Of a stretch of DNA of 64,000 nt, positions 51,801-58,649 are shown piece by piece. The DNA lies in assembly GCA_964486335.1 (NCBI GenBank), contig CAZAMB010000004.1, positions 191,824-255,823 on the forward strand, in the 5' to 3' direction. The notes beneath the pieces were generated by a model. It ran no database searches, was not told the DNA's origin, and saw only the letters and a program-made list of their open reading frames with translations. Each line of letters begins with the position of its first letter. The stretch's first letter is position 1. Origin of the DNA: CAZAMB01 sp964486335 (GTDB lineage Bacteria > Planctomycetota > Phycisphaerae > UBA1845). The position numbers and the translations under genes are program-made.

Positions 51801-52415
51801 TGCCCGCCCGACCTTGAGTTTGAGTGCAGCGCGATCGGCGACTTCGGCGTCGCGATCGTCACGGACAACTGTAATCCGACGCCGATCGTGACCGTGGAGA
51901 CCATCACCATTGTCAACGATTGCCGGCCGCCTCAGACAGCGGGCATCAGTCCGCCACCCAAGCTTTCCACGACCAACACGTATACGGCTTCCGACGGGGC
52001 GCAAACGGTGGCGACGGGCGGCACGGGAAACACGGCGCAGTGCGTGCAACATGTTGACATCTTTGACACGCGACCGCCGGTCATTCTGGATTGCGCCGCG
52101 TCGATTACGCGATGCTCCGGAATGCCGCTCGACTTCACGCCGCCGACCTGCTCAGACCTGTGCGGACCATGCACCATGGTTTGCACGCGGAGCGACGGTC
52201 AGCCGATCGACGGCGCGGCACCGTTTGAACCCATCACGATCACTTGTGTTTCGCTCGACGAATGCAATAACGAGTCGGCACCGTGCATCACGGCGGTCAA
52301 CGTGGAGTATTGCGAGGGAATCCCGACCGTGTCGGAATGGGGGCTGGTGGTGCTGGCGCTGAGTTTGCTGATCGGCGCGAAGATCTACTTCGGCTCGCGG
52401 CGCGCTGCGGCCTGA
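48852..52415 (+). CDS. Secreted cysteine-repeat surface protein with IPTL-CTERM-like anchor
   Basis: A 1187-aa protein. Residues 1-20 form a signal peptide. Residues about 25-205 resemble DUF4114 (CIGFIFIDDNHTGANFDYND). Residues about 208-895 hold about twelve imperfect units of the type CxDGLFCNGxExC...GxPxxCxDGxxCTxDxC, with Cys-rich linkers. Residues about 900-1080 carry HYR-like domains (DTTPPVITCPPDLEFEC). The end, GIPTVSEWGLVVLALSLLIG, followed by a basic tail, matches the IPTL-CTERM type of sorting signal. The many paired Cys suggest a disulfide-stiffened stalk outside the cell. ATG at 48852 is chosen for the signal peptide and the GGAGG six bases upstream; a start at 48759 would disrupt the signal. 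No exosortase-like gene is in the window. Confidence 0.88.
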   Translation: MVYFIRSMVLAVGILVSAAEGAITLTPASLQPAGHTAWDSDALTGIVGTTRQLKIVDERTPWANFNWFYFDTQKDGFPGGTGTSTNDFLVFIPANGNGFTATHAIPVDVNLVLFNDAEDGSGTKGTGPNSILNPMDSYLNSNPPFNYTSIGASQFLKYYLADPTQSYEYVVNGETSVLGSGCIGFIFIDDNHTGANFDYNDMIICIKGCVNNSECSDGNLCNGAEICQSGTCVPGTPGTCLNPPVCRTATGASCDPQTGVCNYPALPDGTSCSDGLYCNGSEVCGNGACQPGTPINCADGVMCTVDHCDEANDRCKNKPEDLRCNDGLYCNGEEYCDAVLNCIAGTPPNCDDGIACTADSCNESNDTCNHVPNDSLCNDTNPCTDDACVPGTGCVSTPDDSNSCDDGLFCNGPETCVGGACEPGVNPCDDGVACTIDACDENTDTCTNTPNHSACDNGQFCDGVEVCDALQGCLAGTPVNCSHLDGQCVAGVCDEGSDACVTQPANNGMSCNDGLFCTIGEVCVGGSCSGGGPRICDDNVACTVDVCNETKDKCNHTPNDSLCNNGLYCDGTETCDPTLGCQPGGGDPCTFPTKCDEVTDRCVLCTTNAQCDDGLYCNGVETCDVGAGVCQSGTAPCGSDGVPCTADSCDEINDVCLHLPDDDACDDGLFCNGAEACDPINGCQPGTNPCPGDGIPCTVDSCDETNDVCTSTPNNSLCNDGLFCNGVETCSPTQGCLAGTPIDCSLLNDQCNLGVCNEDADACIRQAANQNLPCDDGLFCTVGERCGNGKCNGGSPLDCSDQIACTIDTCNETTDQCVRTPQHSLCNDMNPCTDDLCVVGTGCVATPDDTNTCDDLLFCTGTESCVAGVCESSGSPCVDTDPCTIESCIESTDTCDFDCPTPGITCPPDKTFECDAVGEFGDPIVDDDCSPMPTVVCQEQVIPGKLPQERTIVRTCRVTNACGNIAECTHRIAVVDTTPPVITCPPDLEFECSAIGDFGVAIVTDNCNPTPIVTVETITIVNDCRPPQTAGISPPPKLSTTNTYTASDGAQTVATGGTGNTAQCVQHVDIFDTRPPVILDCAASITRCSGMPLDFTPPTCSDLCGPCTMVCTRSDGQPIDGAAPFEPITITCVSLDECNNESAPCITAVNVEYCEGIPTVSEWGLVVLALSLLIGAKIYFGSRRAAA

Positions 52416-52719
52416 CGTTGCCTAGTTCAGCAGTTTGTGGTTCTCTTGCCGGCTCGGCAGCGTCGCTTAGCCTTGCGCGAGCAACCTAAAGAACGCCGCA
52501 CCAGGGTCCAACTCCAACGGTTCGCTCGGTGCGCGGAACTTATTCCAAGGGCGAACGACTACAGCGGTCTCGGAATAATCGCAGTGCGTGGGCGTTCAGA
52601 TTATTCGGGAGTCCGCGCGGACTGAAGTCCGCGGCTCGCCGCGACTCAATTTGGACTTCTCTGCGCACCTTCGTGGCCGCGCTCTTTTCGCTCGCACGCC
52701 GAGCCGATACAACAGTAGA
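52416..52719. other. Intergenic region with palindrome copy B
   Basis: 304 bp between the cysteine-repeat gene and the kinase-like gene on the same strand. It holds the palindrome at 52611-52639 and the repeat-like segment at about 52661-52680. A frame in line with the kinase gene runs through the palindrome, which argues against starts upstream of 52720. No terminator with a T-run was found. Confidence 0.5.
52611..52639 (+). repeat. Dispersed palindrome, copy B
   Basis: Core CGCGGACTGAAGTCCGCG. Compared with copies A and C, the A-T pair in each arm is replaced by G-C in both arms, so the palindrome is kept. The flanks GTCCG and GCTCGC are the same as in copy A. Confidence 0.78.
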
Positions 52720-54201
52720 GTGAAAACGGTTTGTCAGGTCGCCGATGTGCGCGCGTGTATCCAATCCTGGGATATTGCGCGGTTTCTACCTCCCGAGAAC
52801 CGGTCGTTTGCCCGGCTCATCGAAGACGGACTGGCGTACTTCGTCGGTCGTATCGGAGAACGACGCGTTGCGGAGTTGTTGACTGAGCAACAGTCGCTGG
52901 CGAACTCACCGCCGGTCATGCGACTGGTGGCGATGCTTCATCAAAGTCCAACCCTTCACAAGCTAGGCCAGATGGTGGCCCGTGATCGTCGATTGTCGCC
53001 CGCGCTTCGACGGCAATTGACGACTCTGGAGTCCTTATCGCCGTCGACGCCGATGCCTCAAATCGCGGAAGTCCTTCGGGACGAATGGTCAGATGTTGAG
53101 CGCGCGACGGTCCAATTGGCGGCGGCTCCGCTGGCAGAAGCAAGCGTTGCCGTGGTTGTGCCATTTGTTCACCACAACGGTGCATCCCAAACCCGTGGCG
53201 TGGCGAAGGTTTTGCGCCCCGGGGTTGAAGATCGACTGACCGAGGAATTGCCGATACTGCGCGAACTGGGTGAGTTTCTCGACGATCGGCGGACGGCATA
53301 CGGGCTTGGCGACGCCGACTTTCGAGAACCGCTTGAGCGCGCCGCGGAGTTGCTGGCGAATGAAGTTCGACCGGATCGCGAGCAAGCTCACTTGTTGGCC
53401 GCAGCGGAGTCCTATCGAAACAACCGCGATGTGGTCGTGCCGAAACTGTACGCTCCGTTATGCACAACTCGCGTTACGGCCATGGCGTTTGTTGAGGGGA
53501 CGCTGATTGCGCAGGTTGCGGAGGCCGGGGGTGAGACAGCGCGCCGAGCAGCGCGGCGCGTGGTTGACGCCTTGATCGCGCGTCCGTTGTTTTCGGATGA
53601 ACCCGACGCGATTGTTCACGGGGATCCGCACGCAGGCAACCTGCTGATGACGCCGTGCGGCCGACTGGGTCTCATTGATTGGAGTCTGACCGGAAGGTTG
53701 AGCAAACATCACCGTGAGGCGGTGGTTCAGATGATCGTCGCGGCGGCTATCGGAGACGCCGGAGGGATCGCCCGCTCTATTTCGTCCCTATCGGTTTCCG
53801 AGCCGGATGAATCGTCGCTTCGACGAGAGGTGGGGATTGCACTTTCATCGCTTCGCGGGATGACGCCGGGGATTTCGTGGGTGACCGCCTTACTCGATCG
53901 GGCGGCGTTGCACGCACGAGTTCGATTCGACGATCGGCTCCTGCTGTTTCGCAAATCGATTCTTACGGTTCAGGGCGTCGTTGCGGACCTCGATCCGGAT
54001 TGTTCGATCGACACGCTGCTTCACGCCGAGGTCGGCATCCGGCTTGTTCAAGAATGGCCGAGACGATGGATGTCGGCGCCGAGCTCGCGGGCGTTTTCGA
54101 CGCACCTTTCCAACGCCGATTTGGGCAAGCTCATCTGGTCGGCCTGCACTTCATGGACCAGATGTTTCCCCGCGTTCGCGCAACAACGCGGGGAATCGTA
54201 A
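52720..54201 (+). CDS. ABC1/UbiB-like atypical kinase
   Basis: A 493-aa protein of the ABC1/AarF/UbiB family, often linked to quinone synthesis or lipid handling. Family parts are HKLGQMVARDRRL (the KxGQ motif), RGVAKVLRPGVEDRL, HGDPHAGNLLMTPCGRL (catalytic loop) and GLIDWSLTGRL. In the metal-binding motif the usual Asp-Phe-Gly is replaced by Asp-Trp-Ser. The start is uncertain: GTG at 52720 lies just after the repeat region and gives a sensible N-terminus (TVCQVADVRACIQSWDIARF); no good ribosome binding site is seen. Confidence 0.8.
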   Translation: MKTVCQVADVRACIQSWDIARFLPPENRSFARLIEDGLAYFVGRIGERRVAELLTEQQSLANSPPVMRLVAMLHQSPTLHKLGQMVARDRRLSPALRRQLTTLESLSPSTPMPQIAEVLRDEWSDVERATVQLAAAPLAEASVAVVVPFVHHNGASQTRGVAKVLRPGVEDRLTEELPILRELGEFLDDRRTAYGLGDADFREPLERAAELLANEVRPDREQAHLLAAAESYRNNRDVVVPKLYAPLCTTRVTAMAFVEGTLIAQVAEAGGETARRAARRVVDALIARPLFSDEPDAIVHGDPHAGNLLMTPCGRLGLIDWSLTGRLSKHHREAVVQMIVAAAIGDAGGIARSISSLSVSEPDESSLRREVGIALSSLRGMTPGISWVTALLDRAALHARVRFDDRLLLFRKSILTVQGVVADLDPDCSIDTLLHAEVGIRLVQEWPRRWMSAPSSRAFSTHLSNADLGKLIWSACTSWTRCFPAFAQQRGES

Positions 54202-54236
54202 CCGATCAACAACCCATCGACGCCCGATGTCGCGGA

Positions 54237-56651
54237 TCACGGACAATTCGCGGAGGTCGGTCTCTGCGTTCCGTTCCACGCCTGCCACAGGCCCGCGCCG
54301 TTTAAGAGGTCGATGACGGCCAATATATCGGCGGGAACGCATTGACCGGTACGGTCGAGGTCGCACCCGTAAATGCTCAGCGGCGGAACTCGGACGCCGT
54401 TGAGATGATCGATCAGGTCGAGAATATCGGCCGGCGAAGCGGCCGCGTCGCCGTTTACGTTGGCGGGATGAGAAATATACTGAACGAAGCTCGGCCCGCC
54501 GGTGTATTTGATTTTCGTGACGGCACCGGCAGTGATCGGTCGGTTAAGAAATAGGCGATAGACGCCTCCCCCTAAATATGTGACGTTCTTGATCCCGTTG
54601 GGGCCGAGGAGCGGATCCTCCGCTGTTTCACAGAGAGTAAAACAATCTTCAGCGCCGCCGACTCGCGGCAAGATTCGGATCATGATGGGTTCGGGTGAAA
54701 CGCCGGGACCGCCCTGAGAGCCGATTCCCTGTCGCGGCTGTGCGCTGTTCGGTGGATGCGGCTGGCGAGCGTCCAGCGTCCCGCCTGGAGGATCGGCATC
54801 GGTGATGATTGCGTCGGGGCAGGTTTCGCAGACATCGTCAACGCCATCGTTATCGTGATCGCCGAGGCACAACAGACCCGGTCCGGCCGGACGCCCTCCG
54901 CCACCGAGACACTGGGTTGATTGAACATTCTGGCAAGATCCATTGTTGATGCAGCAAGCATTGCGACAGGGATCGACGACGATCTGGTAAGAACCAACTG
55001 CTCCCGACGCTCCGGAGACGCGAAGGTAATAGGTCGAACCCTCGGTGACGTTCAGGTCGAGCTGGGAGCGCGTCGGCGGCGAACCGCAACCGTCGTCATT
55101 GCAGGCGATCTGGTTCCCGTCGCAGCCGTCGTACACGGCCAAGCTGGTATCGAATCCGCTGGCGCAAGTGCCGATCCGAACGCGCCCAGTGCAGTCCGCA
55201 GTCCAGCAATGCCAAACGTCCTTGGTGTCATTGAACGTACACGATGAAATGTCGGAGCCGGTGGCGCCCAACGTCGTCCCGCCATAAGGAACGCCGGTGA
55301 GGAGTCGCACGCAATCTCCGCATTCATTGTTGGGAGGCGTCGGGATCGGGCAGACGAAGCTGCTGCAATTGGTGCCCTCGTGCCAGACGCCATTCTGCTG
55401 CTGGCACTGGATTTGCGACAGGGTTCCCAAACAGACGGCTGCGTTGCTGCAACAGGCACCGGTCGGAACGACGGTGTTGCACCGGATTTTCATCACGCCG
55501 TTGCCCTGTGCGTGGAAATATCCGCCGACTCGAATCGTGTAACAGTTTCCCTGCTGCGCGGGCGTGGTGACAAGTGACCGAACGCCGCAGAAATCGTCGT
55601 TGCAGACGAGTGGAGGAGAAACCACCGGACATTGGCGACACCCCGCGTAGACAGCCACCTTGGTGTCAAAAGAGCTCTCGCAAAGGTCCACGGTCAATTG
55701 GCCGTTGCAGGTCGCGTTGTACCGATACCAGATGTCGGAGCCGATGTTGTCGAAGGAATTGAACCGGCACGCCTGCGGTTCCTCCGGGCCGTCGGTGGTC
55801 GCTCCGACGGTAGAAAAAGCAATGTTGCCGTCGGTCACTTCGATCTGGTCACGACAGCGGTCGTTTTGCACTGTTGCCGACTTGTCGAGAATGATCTCCA
55901 CGCGCACGCCGTTGATTCCCGTGCCCGCGGCATTTGGAAGCGTGACATTGACGCGACCATCCCACGGACTGGTCATCAAAGGTGCGATGTTGGTGGGCCC
56001 GTGGACGGTTTGCTCGTCAACGAGAAACTGGATTGTGGCCGAAACGATCTGGTCGCCACCGGCCCAATCCAGCGGATCGTCGATTCCGATGGAAAAACAA
56101 GCGGCGGTCATCGGCGTGCCAAGGACTTCGATTCCCGAAGGAAACAGTGTCGTTCCCATGGGAGATCGCGTATTGATGCGCAGTAGGCGACGCGCGCCGA
56201 CCTGAACGGTTTCCGATTCCACGACCGTGGGCACGACTCCGAAGACGTCGGTGCGCAGCGGTTCGGTGATGTTGTCGAAACGGACGATATCGTCAAGCGC
56301 GCCAGGTAACTGCGGATTGAAGAAGAAAAAACACGAAATCGGCTCCGGACCGTTTCCGTCCAAGTCCGCGCCAACAAGGTGGTGAACGCTGTAGGTGGTA
56401 TCCTGCGGCGACGCGACGCTGCCGGCACCGGGCCAATACTCTTCACCCGATACATGAGCGAAATGACAATCGCCATTACATCCAGGTAGAAGGATTTCCT
56501 CGTCAAGGTAAACGATCGAGTCGGCTGTAGTTTGAATTGCCTCGTGCTGGGCCGGCGCGGCGGAGGTCATCAGCAGCGCGACAGCGCCGCCCCATGCGAT
56601 CAATCCCGCGTGCCCATTGCGACAGTAACCAACGGCCGTTTGCCTGGTCAT
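54237..56651 (-). CDS. Secreted multidomain protein with dockerin-like C-terminus
   Basis: An 804-aa exported protein. The signal peptide ends near AAPAQ (residue about 35). Residues about 260-560 hold three similar beta domains with Cys pairs (DIWYRYNATCNGQLTVDLC, DVWHCWTADCTGRVRIGTC) like pre-peptidase C-terminal domains, each with the pattern FDTxxAVYxGC. The end (residues about 715-790) has two EF-hand-like repeats, VNGDAAASPADILDLIDHLN and CDLDRTGQCVPADILAVIDL, typical of dockerin-like modules. No enzyme motif is seen. It may be a cell-surface or complex-bound protein. Confidence 0.82.
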   Translation of the reverse strand: MTRQTAVGYCRNGHAGLIAWGGAVALLMTSAAPAQHEAIQTTADSIVYLDEEILLPGCNGDCHFAHVSGEEYWPGAGSVASPQDTTYSVHHLVGADLDGNGPEPISCFFFFNPQLPGALDDIVRFDNITEPLRTDVFGVVPTVVESETVQVGARRLLRINTRSPMGTTLFPSGIEVLGTPMTAACFSIGIDDPLDWAGGDQIVSATIQFLVDEQTVHGPTNIAPLMTSPWDGRVNVTLPNAAGTGINGVRVEIILDKSATVQNDRCRDQIEVTDGNIAFSTVGATTDGPEEPQACRFNSFDNIGSDIWYRYNATCNGQLTVDLCESSFDTKVAVYAGCRQCPVVSPPLVCNDDFCGVRSLVTTPAQQGNCYTIRVGGYFHAQGNGVMKIRCNTVVPTGACCSNAAVCLGTLSQIQCQQQNGVWHEGTNCSSFVCPIPTPPNNECGDCVRLLTGVPYGGTTLGATGSDISSCTFNDTKDVWHCWTADCTGRVRIGTCASGFDTSLAVYDGCDGNQIACNDDGCGSPPTRSQLDLNVTEGSTYYLRVSGASGAVGSYQIVVDPCRNACCINNGSCQNVQSTQCLGGGGRPAGPGLLCLGDHDNDGVDDVCETCPDAIITDADPPGGTLDARQPHPPNSAQPRQGIGSQGGPGVSPEPIMIRILPRVGGAEDCFTLCETAEDPLLGPNGIKNVTYLGGGVYRLFLNRPITAGAVTKIKYTGGPSFVQYISHPANVNGDAAASPADILDLIDHLNGVRVPPLSIYGCDLDRTGQCVPADILAVIDLLNGAGLWQAWNGTQRPTSANCP

Positions 56652-57099
56652 GAGATGCCCCCCTTGCTTTCCGGTGACGGCGTGAACCGCTCGTCATGTC
56701 CGAGTCGTCGTTTCCTGAAATGCACCGGTCGAACGCCCGCTCCAGCGCACGAACAGCCGCCCCCCCAAAAAAGGATTGATTCGCTTCGTCCTCTCCGCCA
56801 TTCCCCCGAATGAGGCGGTCTGCGTGCGGTCAAGCCCCATAACCGCCAAGTCCGCACGCCGACGAAGTATGATACCAAGTTTGTCCGCGTAATCCAGCGG
56901 AATTGAGTCTGGTTTCTGGGCCGGATTCGTTTGCAACGGGCAGGAACCCACCTTTTTCATTGTTTTATCGGTCTCGACAGTGCCAAGTGGGAACGCAGAT
57001 CAATTCACGCGATACGCGCCGGTTGAACCATGGAATCCGCGGCCTATCCTGCTTTCCGAGCCCGCGGCTCGCTAAGGCTGATTCTTTCCACGTTTCTAC
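56652..57099. other. Intergenic region upstream of the 804-aa secreted-protein gene
   Basis: 448 bp. Purine-rich AAGGGGGG lies about six bases upstream of the ATG at 56651 and could be its ribosome binding site. An AT-rich part lies near 56950-56980. No gene and no reliable promoter pair were found. A tail-like match to the dispersed palindrome (CCGCGGCTCGC near 57062-57072) is too short to count as a copy. Confidence 0.4.
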
Positions 57100-58218
57100 T
57101 TAGCCGAACCGAACGCAGTAGATCGGGGGCAGGTGAGTGGTCGCGCAAGTCCAATGGTCCCCTTGATCATCGGTGGTCCAAAGCGACCCGGTTGTGCTTC
57201 CGAAGGCGAGCCGATCGCCGGTGGCATCAATATCCAAAGCGTGACGGAAGGTGAGGTCGTAGGCGTGATCTTGAGGGAGGCCGTTACGCAGAACGTCAAA
57301 TGTCCGTCCGCCGTCTCGTGTGCGCGTCACGACAACTCGGCCTTCAACGGGAAACCGTTTTTCGTCTTTGACGGCGGGGACGAGCCAGGCCGTATCGGGG
57401 TCGCGCGGATGCACCGCGACGGCGAAACCGAAAGTCGATGGCGGGACATTGAGCACTTCGGACCAGGACGTCGCGCCGTCCGTTGATCGAAAAACCCCGT
57501 TGTGATGCTGGACCCAGAACGTGTTCGGCTGCGCGAGGCATTGGACAAGGCAATGCGGGTCCTGGATGGTCGGATCACCTTTTTGCTCAGGCGGCATGTA
57601 GGCGGCCCACATTCCTTCCGCTCGACAAGCCCAATTCTTGCCGCCATCCTCGGTCAGCCAAACGCCACCGCAGGAGACGCCAACGGCGACACGGCGCGAA
57701 TCGCGCGGATGAACACAGATCGAGTGAATGCCGGGCAAGTCCATTCCGCCGCCAAACCACTTCTTCCGTTCCGTGCGATCCCATAAGGGACGATTCAGCA
57801 CCCAAGTCGAGCCGCGATCGTCGGATCGAAACAGACCGCCCGGAATCGTCCCGCACCAAAGCGAACCGGGTTCATCGGCGCCTCCGGTGCTCAGCCCCCA
57901 GATCAATTCGAGGGTCCAAGGAATGGGCGTGCCTCGCATGGGACAAAGATCGGGAGCGGCGCCATCGGGCGGCGCCGGATAGGTCGGCACCGCGCATTCC
58001 TCCCACTCTACTCCATTGGACGAGCGGTGCATTTTGGACCCGAAATGACCGTGACCGATGGCAGCGTACACTGAACCGTCGCGATGATCGGGCAACACCA
58101 TTCCGACGTTGTCGCCGAGGAAAGCGACACGCGCCACTTGCCAGGGGGACGAACCGCCGGAACGCCGCTCGAGCGTGAAAAGTCCTTTGCGGGTGGCGAC
58201 ATAAATGCGATTATTCAT
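57100..58218 (-). CDS. Cytoplasmic BNR/Asp-box beta-propeller (sialidase-like fold)
   Basis: A 372-aa protein with no signal peptide and at least five Asp-box motifs: SDDRGSTW, TEDGGKNW, STDGATSW, TRDGGRTF and TDDQGDHW. The propeller starts IYVATRKGLFTLERRSGG. The catalytic Arg/Tyr/Glu pattern of true sialidases is not evident, so an enzyme role is doubtful. It lies 20 bp after a MoaD/ThiS-like gene and is probably co-transcribed. Such propeller-ubiquitin-fold pairs appear in other bacteria (from memory), with no known function. Confidence 0.83.
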   Translation of the reverse strand: MNNRIYVATRKGLFTLERRSGGSSPWQVARVAFLGDNVGMVLPDHRDGSVYAAIGHGHFGSKMHRSSNGVEWEECAVPTYPAPPDGAAPDLCPMRGTPIPWTLELIWGLSTGGADEPGSLWCGTIPGGLFRSDDRGSTWVLNRPLWDRTERKKWFGGGMDLPGIHSICVHPRDSRRVAVGVSCGGVWLTEDGGKNWACRAEGMWAAYMPPEQKGDPTIQDPHCLVQCLAQPNTFWVQHHNGVFRSTDGATSWSEVLNVPPSTFGFAVAVHPRDPDTAWLVPAVKDEKRFPVEGRVVVTRTRDGGRTFDVLRNGLPQDHAYDLTFRHALDIDATGDRLAFGSTTGSLWTTDDQGDHWTCATTHLPPIYCVRFG

Positions 58219-58238
58219 GGATCAAGCTCCGCGGGCGA

Positions 58239-58508
58239 TCATCCGCCGGACAAGGCCTGCATGACATAGACGTCAGCGCCCGCAGGGACGGCGTCCGACA
58301 GGCCGACTCGATCTGAGATGGGACGGCCGTTGATGAACACAACCATGTGTTTTCGCAATGCGCCACGGTCGTCCAGCACGTAGCCGCGCGCCTTTTCGTT
58401 TCGACAAAAGACGGAATCGAGAACTTCGCGGATCGTTCGTCCGATCACAGCGTCGGGGGGACAGGCCACGTGGCGCTGGATGTTTTCCGTAAAGGTCACG
58501 GTGACCAT
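58239..58508 (-). CDS. MoaD/ThiS-like ubiquitin-fold protein with C-terminal Gly-Gly
   Basis: An 89-aa protein: MVTVTFTENIQRHVACPPDA at the start, VVFINGRPISDRVGLSDAVP in the middle and the end VYVMQALSGG. The terminal Gly-Gly is what ThiF/MoeB-type E1 enzymes adenylate. ATG at 58508 is chosen because the beta-grasp strand begins there; an upstream frame to 58577 would add 23 unrelated residues. It is upstream of the BNR propeller in a two-gene unit. It is not near moa or thi genes, so molybdopterin or thiamine roles are not indicated. Confidence 0.85.
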   Translation of the reverse strand: MVTVTFTENIQRHVACPPDAVIGRTIREVLDSVFCRNEKARGYVLDDRGALRKHMVVFINGRPISDRVGLSDAVPAGADVYVMQALSGG

Positions 58509-58649
58509 GTGGTCGAATCGCTCCGCAAAAAGCCCTTCATTGCGAAAAACGCTAACACCGCTCCAACCAAGCGTCAACGAATCACGGCCGCAGCGGGAAT
58601 CACTTCAAACGTGGGGATTTCCATGCAAAGCCATCCAAAGAGTCCTGCC

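Noticed and set aside
56940..56990. Sigma-54-like TGGCAC element on the minus strand upstream of the 804-aa gene
   Set aside because: The partner TTGC element is missing at the required spacing.
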